From NCBI RefSeq assembly GCF_020283565.1, contig NC_060063.1, positions 39,270,635 through 39,334,634 on the forward strand: a stretch of 64,000 bases of DNA, written 5' to 3'. Below are positions 1 through 11,093 of the stretch, piece by piece. The notes below the pieces were generated by a model, which had not been told where the DNA came from, ran no database searches, and saw only the letters and a list, made by a program, of their open reading frames with translations. Every line of letters starts with the position of its first letter. Position 1 is the first letter of the stretch. Made by a program: the position numbers and the translations under genes. This stretch comes from Trifolium pratense (Eukaryota; Streptophyta; Magnoliopsida; Fabales; Fabaceae).

Positions 1-2
1 AA

Positions 3-257
3 AAACCTATGCCTGCTGTCTTGATCCATTGTGATAGTACTGCAGCTATCGCTAAAATTGAGAATCGTTTTTATAACGGTAAAAGACGTCAAATTAGAAG
101 AAAGCACAGCACAGTGAGAGAGCTCATCACTACAGGTGCTGTGAGAGTGGATCATGTACGCACTAATGATAACCTAGCAGATCCTTTGACGAAAGGACTG
201 GCTAGAGAGAAAGTCCAAAATACATCTGTCAAGATGGGACTAATGCCTATGAAGTGA
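3..257 (+). CDS. Copia element D, RNase H C-terminus (partial)
   Basis: This is the last 84 or so codons of a Ty1/Copia polyprotein whose upstream part lies outside the window. The translation shows the RNase H end typical of Copia pol: the HCDSTAAIAKI motif near the start, the RRKHSTVRELI segment, then VDHVRTNDNLADPLTKGL, which is the usual terminal motif. The stop is at 255-257. About 510 bp of non-coding internal sequence, a polypurine tract and an LTR follow, as expected for the 3' end of a plus-strand element. Copia family membership is firm; the exact lineage is not assigned. The sequence differs clearly from the SIRE-type pol genes elsewhere in the window, so this is a separate family. 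Confidence 0.88.
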   Translation, partial: KPMPAVLIHCDSTAAIAKIENRFYNGKRRQIRRKHSTVRELITTGAVRVDHVRTNDNLADPLTKGLAREKVQNTSVKMGLMPMK

Positions 258-767
258 ATTACTTATGATGGTAACCCAACCTAAAAGACTGGAGATCCCA
301 AGAATTAGGTTACAATGGGTAAACAACAAGTTGTGAGTAATATGAGATGAACATGCAAATTAAGAGGCATGAATCCTGAAATGAGAAAGGTTGAGTTAGC
401 AAAACTCTTAATGAAATCTATACTCTATAGGAGTGGAGTACATCAGGAGTACTCTTGATAGAATCACCTATATGAATGTGTAACTGAGGCCGGTTCCTCT
501 GGAGTTTTTGGGGCGAATTACTAGAGCATTCATGAAACTGGGATAGACGTGCAGGGCCATTAATGCACGGGCCTTAGAAAACACCTTAAGAAAGGTTGTG
601 TGCTGGTTTGAGGAAAATCTGAGATAGAGTTCCAAGACTAAACGTCACTCTTGCTTAATCAGGCTCTTACTGGCTACGTGAAGGTTCCAAGACTTAGCTC
701 ACCTTCGCTTATGCACAATCTTACTGAAACGTTTAACGTTTTGACTGAAACAACTTTTTTAAATTCA
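258..767 (+). other. Non-coding 3' internal region of Copia element D
   Basis: No ORF of note lies between the pol stop and the polypurine tract. Two similar segments beginning GGTTCCAAGACT or GTTCCAAGACT near 632 and 684 form a degenerate repeat. I see no gene here. Confidence 0.6.
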
Positions 768-777
768 AGTGGGGGAT
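768..777 (+). promoter_or_regulatory. Polypurine tract of element D
   Basis: The sequence AGTGGGGGATT sits directly before the LTR start TGTTGGAACATG. This is the standard position for the plus-strand primer in LTR retrotransposons. Confidence 0.75.
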
Positions 778-1825
778 TGTTGGAACATGATGAAGAATTT
801 GGAGGGAACTTGGTATTGAAATAAACACAAGTTCAAGAACCATGTGTAGTGTGAATTGAAAAAAGACTCTTTGAGTCCCACATTGGAAAAATCACACTAC
901 TTGGTAGTGTTTATATACCACAAGTTGGCAACCAAGGGTGTGCCCTTGGGGTACCCACTTTTGTAAGAAAGGGAGACCACACACAATGTCGAATATCACA
1001 CGCGCGCTCGGCTCGGCTCGGCTCGGTTCGGGACGGGCCGGGCTTGGGTGATATATTAATTTTTTAATACTAAGAAAAAAGAAATTTTTGAATTTAAATT
1101 TCTTTTATATGTGTGTCCCTTAATTCGCACATGTTAAATGTGCTTAGACCAAGTCTGAAACAGATTTTTATCTGTTAAACGGTCAAATTACGTGTCCCTA
1201 ATTTTTTGGCACGTTTTGAAATTTGACCGAGCAATTAAACGGTCAAATTACGTGTGCCTTCAGCTCCTGAAAATCCTCTGATTCCAGCTCCCTACTTGCC
1301 TATAAATACCACTTCATTTCTTCAGTTTTGATTCACTTCTTTTTCTCTGCATTCTGAGAAAACTGCTTCTTTCCTTCTCCTTTTTTCTTCTTCGAAATTA
1401 TTTTGTTGTTTCAAAATTTTGAACGGTTGTAAACCGTAGAATTGTTATTCGTATATCAATAGAGTGGTTCGATATTTCGTACCATATTTGGTGTTATTCT
1501 GGCCGATACTACAGTGCAGTAGTTTATCGGTATTTCTTTGAAAAACGGCTGTTTTATCCTGGGGACTTCGCGGTTGATATACTACAGTGCACTTCTTCGA
1601 GTAGTTCCGCGAAACGTCTTAAAGAAAGCGACCTAGTACGCGACTCAGCCAATAATAGTTTCGTTGCCATTTTTGAAAAAATTCGTTTTCTGTTTTTTTT
1701 AAAACTCCGCAAACCGTTTAACAACAAAGAATACTGAAGCAGCCACCACCTCACTCTCATCCACTCACCGTCGTCTCACTGTAAGTATTAATCATATCCT
1801 TGGTGTTCTTTCTTCTCGTTACTTT
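778..1825 (+). repeat. 3' LTR of Copia element D (right limit unresolved)
   Basis: The LTR starts TGTTGGAACATG just after the polypurine tract. It contains a TATA-like TTTATATACC near 909-918, a GGCTC pentanucleotide array near 1010-1035 and several copies of a TACTACAGTGCA-like motif around 1507 and 1578. The 5' partner LTR is outside the window, so the CA end and the target-site duplication cannot be fixed. The LTR must end at or before 1825, where a CACTA-type terminus begins. Confidence 0.6.
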
Positions 1826-2210
1826 CACTACAGAAAAATAGGTAAGCGGCGACCAGCCAAAAAAAAAATTAGCGTCGGTTCAAACCGTCGCTAAATGACT
1901 ACTGCAGCGGTTGTACAAGTGACGCAACAAGCAGCGTCGCTAGGGTATGCAGCGGCGGTTCACGAAAACCGTTGGAATAACCGCCGCATAGACGTTAGTG
2001 TCGGTTGTATTGATTGTGCGGCGGTTCCCAGCTGTCGCTGTTTGTAATGAGTTTCAAGTTTTTTTGAGCTCTTAGCGTCGGCTGGAACCGCCTCTATTCG
2101 CATTCTTTTTTTTAAAAAAAACAAACATTTTTTGTCTTTTTTTTCCCACTTTTTTTTTTGGTTTCCCACAAAAAATTTTAAACACTTTTTTTTTTCCAAG
2201 TACTTCAAAA
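1826..2210. mobile_element. CACTA (En/Spm-like) transposon terminus
   Basis: The stretch starts CACTACAGAAAAATAGG, the classic CACTA terminal inverted repeat form. A dense set of subterminal GCGGCGGTT, GCGTCGGTT and AACCGCCGC motifs in both orientations follows up to about 2100, as in CACTA subterminal repeats. The preceding CTT (1823-1825) could be the 3-bp target duplication. The opposite terminus was not found nearby, so this is probably a truncated or internally rearranged copy. Confidence 0.6.
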
Positions 2211-2640
2211 TATTAATTTATAAAAATTCAAAACAATAATCATTAACGAAAGCATAATTTTAATTAACTTAAACATAGAAGAGCTTAAATGGTTAACATA
2301 TTGGAGCTTAATTTATAAGTGCATTCCAATCAATCAATATCCAAAGTATAAACATGAAATTGAAGACACAAATAGAAGAGCTTAATCACAAATTTAACAC
2401 CTAAGATGAGATATAATGATTATAAATTAATGAATATTGCACATTGCATACACCTACTAGTAGAACCACAAAACTAGAGATAATTTAAGGATAGCAGAGA
2501 ACTTGTAAACTTTATGCATAGACCAGCTGAGCAATAACAAAGGCAAATTTGATGACAGCACCAACATCAAACCAAGCCAAACAACAATATTTAACCACAC
2601 CTAATGAATGTAAATCACACCTAAAGAACCTGCATACAAC
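2211..2640. other. AT-rich non-coding stretch
   Basis: I see no coding region here. The stretch may be the inner part of the CACTA copy or the intron of the host golgin-like gene. Its last 8 bases (2633-2640, CATACAAC) are the left target-site duplication of the hAT element that follows. Confidence 0.4.
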
Positions 2641-3332
2641 TAGGGGTGATCGCGGTGCGGTTTGGTTTTGAGCATAAAAGTCATCCTAACCGCGAGATAA
2701 AAATGCATGCGGTTCGGTTTGGTTCGGTTGATTTTTAAAAAGTCATCCAAACCAAACCAAACCAATGCGGTTTGGATCGGTTCGGTTGGTGCGGTTTAAA
2801 ACATAACGATTGTACCGAACAATTTTAAGCATAAAAAAAAATAAAAAATTGAAGTTCCAAAATAACATTGTAGTACCAACAAAAATTATTTATCCAAAAT
2901 AACATTATAGTAACTTACAATTTTAAATATATAAAAAAATTGAATTTTCAAAATAACATCACGGTACCGATAAAATTTGTTTATTTAAAATAACATTACA
3001 ACACCAAAATAAAATTTCAGTACAAAAAAATAAAAACAACTTGAATTTCGATTAATTTGGTCGACTGACTTGGTAATTGGGCATGTATATTGGAATATAA
3101 ATATATTTTCTTTTACGATATTGGAATATAAATATATAATAGTAACTTAATGCGGTTTTTGCGGTTATCCGCGGTTTTTGCGGTTTTTGCGGTTTGCGGT
3201 TTTGCGGTTTGCGGTTCAGTAAGAAAAGCCATCCAAATACATCCAAATCAAATGCGGTTTTTGCGGTTTTCGGTTTGGTTTGGTTCGATTTGCGGTTTTA
3301 CTTTTGGATTGGTTCGGATACGATCACCCCTA
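2641..3332. mobile_element. Non-autonomous hAT-type element, 692 bp
   Basis: The terminal inverted repeats are TAGGGGTGATCG at the left and CGATCACCCCTA at the right. They are flanked by a perfect 8-bp duplication CATACAAC at 2633-2640 and 3333-3340. The 8-bp duplication and the TAGGGGTG ends fit the hAT superfamily. The subterminal regions are packed with GCGGTTTGG and GCGGTTTTT motifs, especially 3150-3290, probably transposase-binding sites. There is no transposase ORF; short ORFs over the GCGGTT array are repeat artefacts. Confidence 0.85.
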
Positions 3333-3340
3333 CATACAAC

Positions 3341-3722
3341 ATATATGTTGTTTCTAGTCAATATATAGTGAACCGAGTTATTAGAATGATTTGAATATTA
3401 CAACATTAATAATTAAAATGGGATTTACACATCAAAATAAATTTTAAAGCAAGATGTTCCATATCAGACTTGTCAACTCCAAGCCAACTTGTACTTCCTG
3501 TTAACTCCACACTATCAAGCATCATCTCTTTCTATAGAAGAACAAGAAATTAACAAAACCTCAACAAAGACAAGAAACCACATGCTTTAATCATTCAAAC
3601 CCCAGAGTTCAATTAGAGAAATTATTTCTTTTCTTGCTTTTGATCAGTGGATTGTATAAAAAAAACTGAATATTAAAGCAAAACGTGATTCTAACTATGA
3701 TGTATTGAAAAAATAAATATAC
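3341..3722 (-). other. Intron-like sequence downstream of the golgin-like exon
   Basis: On the minus strand this follows a GT donor at 3722-3721 directly after the exon fragment. It is AT-rich with no ORF. I read it as intron of the disrupted host gene copy. Confidence 0.45.
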
Positions 3723-3760
3723 CTTTAAACCTTCAATTAAAGCTTGGAATTGTTCATTCT
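3723..3760 (-). pseudogene. Golgin candidate 5-like exon, 3' part (split by LINE)
   Basis: On the minus strand this reads NEQFQALIEGLK and ends with AAG followed by a GT donor. Together with the piece at 24063-24104 it forms one exon that strongly resembles the start of the coiled-coil region of plant golgin candidate 5 (TMF-like Golgi tether), where the family has a KLMxENEQLK-type segment. The family match is from memory, not a search. The exon is cut by the L1-like LINE, which left the duplication AGAATGAA on both sides (3753-3760 here). No other exon of the gene was confidently found, so this is a disrupted or partial copy. Confidence 0.55.
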
Positions 3761-3880
3761 TTTTTTTTTGAACAAGCCAAAATGAGATATATTAACATAA
3801 TCAGCCTCCCCAGCACAAGACGTACCGAGGTAGACTACAAAAGTTTACAAAGAGTCAGAGAAAACGAAAACATAAGCAAA

Positions 3881-5086
3881 TCATACAAAGCCCAGACAAA
3901 GCATAGGACTAGACCACCAGCTATGGTAGTTTAAAGCTAACGTAATACACGTCGACTTCAACCACCTAAAGGAGAATAGCTTGATCTTGTCCAACAAAAT
4001 GAGGGGCGTCTCTTCTGAGCCTGAAAATAATCGATGATTTCTCTCCGTCCAAACTACCCACACACAAACAAGCCAGATGAGCTGTAAAAATGATCGACGT
4101 GCTCGTGAAACACCTGCTGAAAATGTAAACTGGGTAAAGTGACCCCGTAGTGTAGAAGAGTCCACCAAAGGAATGTCAATCCATGCTCGCACTAAATCCC
4201 AAAGAGAGCTCACAATCCTACAGGAGATGAATAAGTGATGTGCCGACTCAGCCTCATGACATCCAAAAACACAAGTGGATGCTGTAGAAGATAAAACCCG
4301 TCGAGTAACCAGATTCACCCTCGTGGGCAACCTGTCACGCAATAAACGCCAAGCGAAAATAGAGACCTTCAAAGGAACCTGAGGATGCCAGACCAGATTA
4401 TCCGCAGCGTCCATAGTGACCAAAGCATGAGATATCAAAACCTGGTATGCTCCCCTAACCGTATAACCTGCATCAGGATCAAGGCGCCACTGCCACCTGT
4501 CTAAAGATAGAGCCTGCAAGGAAATGGTAAGAAGTAAAGACTGACACTCTCCTAACATCTCCTCCTCCCACGCCCTCAACTGTCTCCGCCACTCCCACGC
4601 CGCACCATCTGCACCCCACCCTAAAGCAAACATCTCAGCCACCGTACGTGATTTGGTCGCCGTCAACTCAAACAGCCGCCCAAACCGCTCACACAAAGGA
4701 GTCCCATCCACCCAGGGATCGCCGTCCCCCACCCTCCTCACAACATGCTCCCTAAACCACCCGCCCCTTGGCTCACCACTTCCCTCCCTAATACGCATTA
4801 TCTCCCTCCACCACAAAGACCTTCTCCGCCCGACATCCCGAAGTCTACCTCCCTCAACCCCATACCGAGCTGCCAGCACTCTAAACCACAACCCCTCTCG
4901 GTCCACCAACAACCTCCAACACCACTTGCCTAGAAGGGCCTGGTTAAACTCCCACAACCGCCTCACCCCCAAACCTCCACTCTCCTTAGGTAAACAAATA
5001 GTCTTCCAACTAACCCAAGAAATTTTCCTAGATTCCTCACAACCCCCCCAAAAAAATTTAGTAAAAAGATATTCAATAGAGGAAAT
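3881..5086 (-). pseudogene. LINE ORF2 C-terminal part (zf-RVT region)
   Basis: This is the C-terminal third of ORF2, open from the solo LTR junction to a stop at 3881. It includes ESGGLGVRRLWEFNQALLGK, the usual entry to the L1 C-terminal region, then the HPQVPLKVSIFAWRLLRDRLPT segment and a zinc-binding set (CVFGCHEAESAHHLFISC) of the zf-RVT family. It ends after VWVVWTERNHRLF, also standard. The true start is not the first in-frame start codon near 4972, because the frame continues upstream to the insertion point at 5086. Confidence 0.85.
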
Positions 5087-5948
5087 TGTAACGACCCAAT
5101 TTTCATATTATTATTTTTTATGTGTTAAAATATTTTATTTAACGTGTCATTTTAATTAAGTTAATAACTTGAGTTATTTATCGAGTACTTTAGTTATTAA
5201 GCGAGTAGAGTGAGTTAACGTGTAATTGGGCCAAGCCAATTGGGCTTAAGGCCCAATGGGCCTTGTGTGGGAGTGTGGGGCGCCCATATGGCCATGAGAG
5301 GAAGAGAGAAATTCATTTTTCTCATGTTCTTGTGTTCTTGAGAGAAGAGAGGAGAGCTTGAGGAGCTAGGGCAAGAAGAGAAGCTAGGGATTCAAGAGCT
5401 TCGTCGTGTTTTCTTCGAATCCAGGTAAGAGAGTAGATTTCATATTCGTGGGTGACTCGAGGAAGGGGAGAATGTCGATTTCTCCTCACCCGAACTTCCT
5501 CCACCCCATTTTCGTTTTAGTTGTGAATGGATTTTCTTAATGGAAATCGATTCTAAGGTTCATAACATGTTTAACATGCTCTTACCATGATGTATGAACG
5601 AATCTAATGGATAAAAACGGGATTTATAGAGGATTAAACTCAAGAACATTGTGTTCTTGAGTGTTTTGAGTAAAAGTGGTAAACCTTTACTTTTTCGTAG
5701 TAAAAATGGTAGATCGGTGAAATGAACCGTCCTTTTGTGTTTAGTTATGTTTGTTGCACTTGAATACAAACTCATTTGAGATTTATAACATGAAAAATGG
5801 GATTTTTGGGTGAATTGGTGTGGAAAACGCAGGTTTTGAACTGTCCTGACAGGAGGCGCTCGCTAGGCCCTCGCTCAGCAAACGTGTGGCGAACAGCTCG
5901 CCACAGCTCGCCATGAGCTGGTGACCCACTGGTGTGGTTCGCTGTGTC

Positions 5949-5970
5949 TCGCTGAGCCTTCGCTCAGCGA
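5949..5970. repeat. GC-rich hairpin in the solo LTR
   Basis: TCGCTGAG, a 6-base loop and CTCAGCGA form a perfect 8-bp stem. It lies in a locally GC-rich block (5850-5975) with several GCTCGC and GCTCAGC copies, unlike the AT-rich rest of the LTR. Confidence 0.6.
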
Positions 5971-6164
5971 AGGCCTCTGTGACAGCAACTTTTGATAATT
6001 GTTTTAAGTGCAATTAGGCACTTGTAACATGGATTTAAGGTATCCTAACATGCAATTAGGTGTTTATAACCATGATTAATTGTATTGTGATGATAGTTGT
6101 TGATTATATTTGTGGAATATGATTGTGTTGATGATGTTTATTTAAATGTCAGAGAAGTATATTA

Positions 6165-6475
6165 AGGTGTTAATCAACTTAATAAAGAAGGATATTAGGA
6201 TTATGTTATTCTAATAAAGAAGTATATCGAATTATGTTATTCGATAAAGACGGATATTAAGGTATTGATTATCTTAATAAAGACGGACGTTGGATAGTGT
6301 TCCACGTTATTGTTGATGGGCTATATGCCAAAATTGTTGATGAATATATTCATGAGTTTTGAGTGCATGCATCATGAATATTTAGGGATATTGGCTAGTC
6401 CAATAAAGACGGATATCGAACTATATTGTTTGATAAAGACGAATATCGGAGGTGAGATACTCTGATAAAGACGAT
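6165..6475. repeat. Degenerate ~32-bp tandem repeat in the solo LTR
   Basis: At least six units carry AATAAAGACGGATAT or close variants (for example AATAAAGAAGGATAT, GATAAAGACGAATAT), separated by about 15-20 variable bases ending in TTATTC-like sequence. Confidence 0.6.
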
Positions 6476-7264
6476 GGTACCACATGCATTAGAGGTGTCT
6501 AGAGGACATAACATGAATGTGAAGCATTAGATTGCATTAGGGATTATGTGTGCATTTTATGATAAATGATGTTTGACACATACTTGGTAAATGTTGATTG
6601 TTAATCCGTATGTGAGGAGCAGAGTCCGTCATGACTATAAAATGAACAACGCAGGGTCCGTCATGACCATAATCTGAACAATGTATTTGTTGATGTTTTG
6701 GTATTGTCCGAGACGACGTGAAACTATATGTTTGGTGTATTTTATGGATGATTGATTATGTGATAAATGAAGTATATGCATGATATATGAATATGCATGA
6801 ATGATGGTGATGTATATGTATAATGTATGATTATGCATGTTTTTATGAAGAAGTGTTTAAGTACCATTTACTTACACTTGTATATTTTGAGTATGTTGTC
6901 TAACTCTCTTTTATGTGTTATGTGCTGGACCGTTGGGGGTCCAGATTTACAGGTTTTGTGGTTATCGATGTCGAGTTGTCGGTGAAGCTCCGCTCTGATT
7001 GTGACACGGGAAAAAGGGTGTACTTAGGGTATAGAGTCTTTATGACATTCTTGTATTCATTTGTAAAACTATACATTTTGATAAAGAGGATTATTTTGTA
7101 TAAACATTGTTTTTACTAATTAATTATATTAGTATTGTTTTGATTGAAGAGTGTAATGCTCGAACCACAACTTTTATAATATCAAACATTACTTTCCGTT
7201 GCGTATTTTGTAAAAAGATTTTACTAAAGGTAGAAATATAAAAATAATGGGTTTGGGTGTTACA

Positions 7265-9374
7265 GAAATGATACCTGAGGGAGCTTTGAAGAAGGAAAGA
7301 GCATAGACAGGCAAAGAGGTCAAGACAGACTTTAACAAAACCAGACGACCACCAAAAGACAGGAAGCAGCTTTTCCACCCAGATAATCTATTCTTTATAC
7401 GAATCAGCACCGGATCCCAAAAACTAAGACGCCTCGGATCACCCCCAACCTGAAGACCCAGATAAAGGAAAGGGATCTTTCCCACTTTACAACACAGAGC
7501 AGACGCAGCCTCACCTAACCAAGAATCAGAAATATTAACGCCAACCAACATACTTTTATTAAAATTAACTTTCAGACCCGACATAGTCTCGAACAGCACA
7601 AGAACAGCTCGCAAGGCCCGAACGTTTGCCCAACTTTTGACCCCCAACAAGAGAGTGTCATCCGCAAACTGAAGGTGAGACACCGATATCGGACTGTGCT
7701 CGCCGATACTATACCCTGTGAACAAGTTACGCGAAACCATAGCCTCCATAAGCACATTAAGACCCTCAGCAACAAGGAGGAAGAGAAAAGGAGACAGCGG
7801 GTCGCCTTGTCGAAGACCACGCCTCAGAGAAAATTCATCTGTCGGACTACCATTGACTAACACAGACGCCGTAGTCGTACAAACACACTCTCTAATCCAC
7901 TTCTTCCACAAAGTTGGAAAAGCCATTCTCCCCATGACATCATCCAGGTAGCCCCAATCCACTGAGTCATAGGCTTTCTCGAAATCAACCTTGAACAGCA
8001 TGAGTTCCTTCTTAGAACGTCGCGCCTCATCCACAGCCTCATTAGCAATAAGAATACCATCAAGGATTTGCCTATTCTCCACAAACGCAGACTGAGACTT
8101 AGAAATCACACTCTCAATCACTAGACGCAACCTATTCGCTAAAACTTTTGCAAGAATTTTATAAAGGCTTCCCACAAGCGAAATAGGGCGAAAATCATTC
8201 AACCTTTGAGGGCTATCTATCTTTGGGATCAAGGCTATGAAAGTGGAATTAATACCCTTAGACAACTTCCCATTTCGATGAAATTCAGATAGAAAACGCA
8301 AAATGTCGCCCCGCAACTCAGTCCAGAAGTCTTTAATAAAACCAAAATTAATCCCATCAGGACCGGGACTTTTGTAACTATCACAATCCCACACAGCAGT
8401 TTTCACCTCCCCCTCCGTGAACGGTTTGATTAAAGAAACACACTCCACCTGATTCAATCTTTTAAACTGAAGGTTGTCAACCCCAGGCCTTTCCACATTA
8501 GGAGCCTTAAAATGAGACTCGAAGTGCGAAAACACAGCCTGCCTAATAGGGTCCACCCCCTCAAGAGTAACCCCATCCACCTGAATAGCAGGCATAGCAT
8601 TTCTTCGACGTCGACCCGCCAAAACCGAATGAAAATATTTCGAATTGGCATCTCCTTCCTTGAGCCACAATGAACGAGATTGTTGCCAACTAATGCTGGC
8701 TTGCAACCGCGATAACGAATGGATATCATGCGTGACTCCATGAAGCTCCACAAGCTCCTCCTCCGAAAGGATCTCTTCTTCCCCTTTCTCATCGAGGGCT
8801 GAGAGCCTACCCTTCAGTTTGTCAATGCGACTAGGAAGATTTTGAGTGTGATCCCTATGCCACCCTAACAGTTCTGCCTTAATCATCTTAAGCTTTTCCT
8901 TAAGCACATACCCACCCCAACCATCGACCTGAAGCGAATTCCACTTTTCTCTGACAAACAAGTTATAACTAGGAACATCCTTCCAACACTTAAGCATCCT
9001 TGACGGACGAGGTCCCCAATCCTCCTCATACGCAGATAAAACCAAGGGACAATGATTTGATAACCCTCTCAACCTGGCCACCTGCCTACAGTTGGGCCAG
9101 ACCAAACACCACTCCTCAGAAAGAAGAAACCTATCGAGGCGGCTCATCGAAGACCCATCCCCTTTGAACCAAGTAAATTTACGACCAATCAAAGGAAGAT
9201 CTACCAAGGTGTTGTCTTCGATGAAACGATTAAAAGAAACATGATCCATGGAATGATGACTACCCCGTGACGAGTCGTTCATCCACATGTTTCACGGCAT
9301 TAAAATCCCCACAAACATACACCCTCCTCCCCACCAGCGCTTGAAGCCGCTCCGATAGAGAATTCCACAACCTC
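7265..9374 (-). pseudogene. LINE ORF2 central part: end of endonuclease and reverse transcriptase
   Basis: The reading frame runs on the minus strand from about 9288 to the solo LTR junction. It shows the C-terminal endonuclease segment (GRKFTWFKGDGSSMSRLDRF), then reverse transcriptase motifs in order: SPGPDGINFGF, RPISLVGSLYKILAKVLANR, FKVDFEKAYDSVDW, RQGDPLSPFLFLLVAEGL and the catalytic QFADDT, followed by GLKVNFNKS and LPVYALSFFKAP. This order is that of L1-type non-LTR reverse transcriptase. The residues nearest 9300 are in another frame (an endonuclease GDFNAV segment precedes a stop), so a frameshift separates the two endonuclease parts. Confidence 0.9.
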
Positions 9375-9379
9375 TGTTT

Positions 9380-10503
9380 TGAAGGTGTGAAAACACAAGA
9401 AGGGGGGGTTGAATTGTGTTTTAGTCAAGTTTAAAACTTTTTCAAGTTCTTAACTTAACTACAACAGCAGCGGATAAATAACACAATAAAACAAGTTAAG
9501 AGAGAGAGAGATCACACAGGCAATTTATACTGGTTCCTCTCACAAAACGAGAGTAGTCCAGTCCCCTTGCACTTCCAAGGGATTTCACTATAATCACACA
9601 AGATTACACCTGCTCAAGCACACAAGCAAGAGACTTCTCAACAATGCTCAAGCACACAAGCAAGAGACTTCACAACAATGCTTAAGCACACAAGCTTAAG
9701 ACTTCACACTTAAGCACACAAGCTTAAGTTTCCTCAAGTAATAGTAAAGTATAAGGAAATATACAAATGCTCTTAGATGAACCTAAAGAGAGCAAATACA
9801 AAGAATACAGAGTATTTGACTAAAGTGCAAAAACACTTGATAAGAGGTTCAGAGCTTGTGTACACAGAATTTAGAGTTTGTTCAGCGCACGTTCAATCCT
9901 TGATAATTCTCGTTAATAATGCAGCTGATCCTTCTAGTATATATACCACCAGAAAAGAGTCGTTGCAAAAAGAGCCGTTGGAGTTGATGATCTTTTGTCT
10001 TCAAGCAGTCTGTCTTGATGCAGTTTGTTTGTATCTAAACTGAGTAAGAGTTTCAGATACTTTGACTACTGCAGAGTGGACTTTCCTTATTCAGCTAACA
10101 AGTCTGAAGACCCACGTTCTCAAGTTAGGACAGACAAAACGAGAGTAGCTTGAACTGATCAGGCTTGAAAGGTCCTTTTCTTCATTGGTAGAAGAGTTGA
10201 CTTGCAAAGGGAATCTTTACAGCTTTCAAAGAGATCTTCAGAGGTTGATGAAGCTTTAGTCACTCAAGAAGTTCTGAAGACTTCATCATCCGAAGGTTGT
10301 AACTTCTGAAGTCCAACATCTTCTGAGCGCTTGTGAACTTCTGAATTCACATCCTCTGAGCTTCACTCAGAGCTTATCTGATGCTTATATCTGCGCACTT
10401 AAAATAAATTTTTAGTTCTTCCAATTGTTTATTAATACTTTGTTATCATCAAAACCTTTATAGATTTAGGGGCAAACATTTTTAAATCAATTTTGTTCCA
10501 ACA
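9380..10503 (-). repeat. 3' LTR of SIRE copy A
   Basis: It is 1124 bp, from TGAAGGTGTG to TTCCAACA on the plus strand. It contains a TATA-like TATATATA near 9938-9946 (read on the minus strand) and a cluster of about 30-bp repeats carrying GCTCAAGCACACAAGC near 9632-9730. Confidence 0.95.
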
Positions 10504-10517
10504 ATCTCCCCCTTTTT
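10504..10517 (-). promoter_or_regulatory. Main polypurine tract of SIRE copy A
   Basis: On the minus strand the LTR is preceded by AAAAAAGGGGGAGAT. Three further GGGGGAG-type tracts lie further into the element at about 10600-10610, 10736-10746 and 10946-10957. Confidence 0.8.
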
Positions 10518-11093
10518 TATGATGACAAACATAAGTATTAATTGACAATTGTTGTTAAATTAACTTATCATGTTTCTCTTAGGTTTATGAGGTTTGCAAG
10601 CTCCCCCTAAGATTGATACTCCTTAAAGCCAAAGCTTTAAGTTTTATCCATGATATTTTAATTTAGTATAAGATTAAGATAATTTTGAAATAAAACAAAT
10701 TTCATATCTTTCTTCAGAGTGAGAGGTTTGCAAGCTCTCCCCCTAAGTCTCATAAGGCTAAGTTAAAATTGCACTTTTAACTTATCCTTACTTATGAAAT
10801 TTATTTTAGTTTCAACTAACTTAGTCTCCGCATTGAAATACGTAAAACAACTTAAGAGTAACAACTTTTAACTTAACGGATAAAAGCGAGATAAAAGGCG
10901 TGGTTTCAGTTTTGAAACTTATCACTTATCAATTAATGCGTAACTACTCCCCCTTTTGTCATTATAAAAAAGTAAAAGAAAATTTATATAACCAAGACAG
11001 TCAAAGAAGAAGAGTGGTTGTTACAGAGGTGAAATTATTTCAAAGACAAAAAACAACGCGCTTAAAAGTTTATAAAAAGGTGAACGAGTGAAC

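Larger units (their letters stand above)
5087..7264. repeat. Solo LTR, probably Ty3/Gypsy, 2178 bp
   Basis: It begins TGTAACGACCC and ends GGGTGTTACA, so the short inverted ends TGTAAC/GTTACA match. A perfect 5-bp duplication GAAAT lies on both sides (5082-5086 and 7265-7269). There are no gag or pol ORFs, no second LTR, no primer-binding site and no polypurine tract, so this is a solo LTR formed by LTR-LTR recombination. A Gypsy-type assignment is inferred from length and the TGTAAC-ACCC ends. It interrupts LINE ORF2. Confidence 0.82.

Noticed and set aside
3150..3394. Two overlapping plus-strand ORFs over the GCGGTTT array
   Set aside because: Products of the subterminal repeats of the hAT element.
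4653..5159. 168-codon plus-strand ORF opposite the LINE zf-RVT region
   Set aside because: Pro/Ser-rich shadow of the GC-rich minus-strand ORF2 and runs across the solo LTR boundary.
9777..10043. 88-codon plus-strand ORF in the LTR of copy A, repeated at 20843-21109
   Set aside because: Duplicated because it lies in the LTR; spans promoter and repeat sequence and shows no domain.
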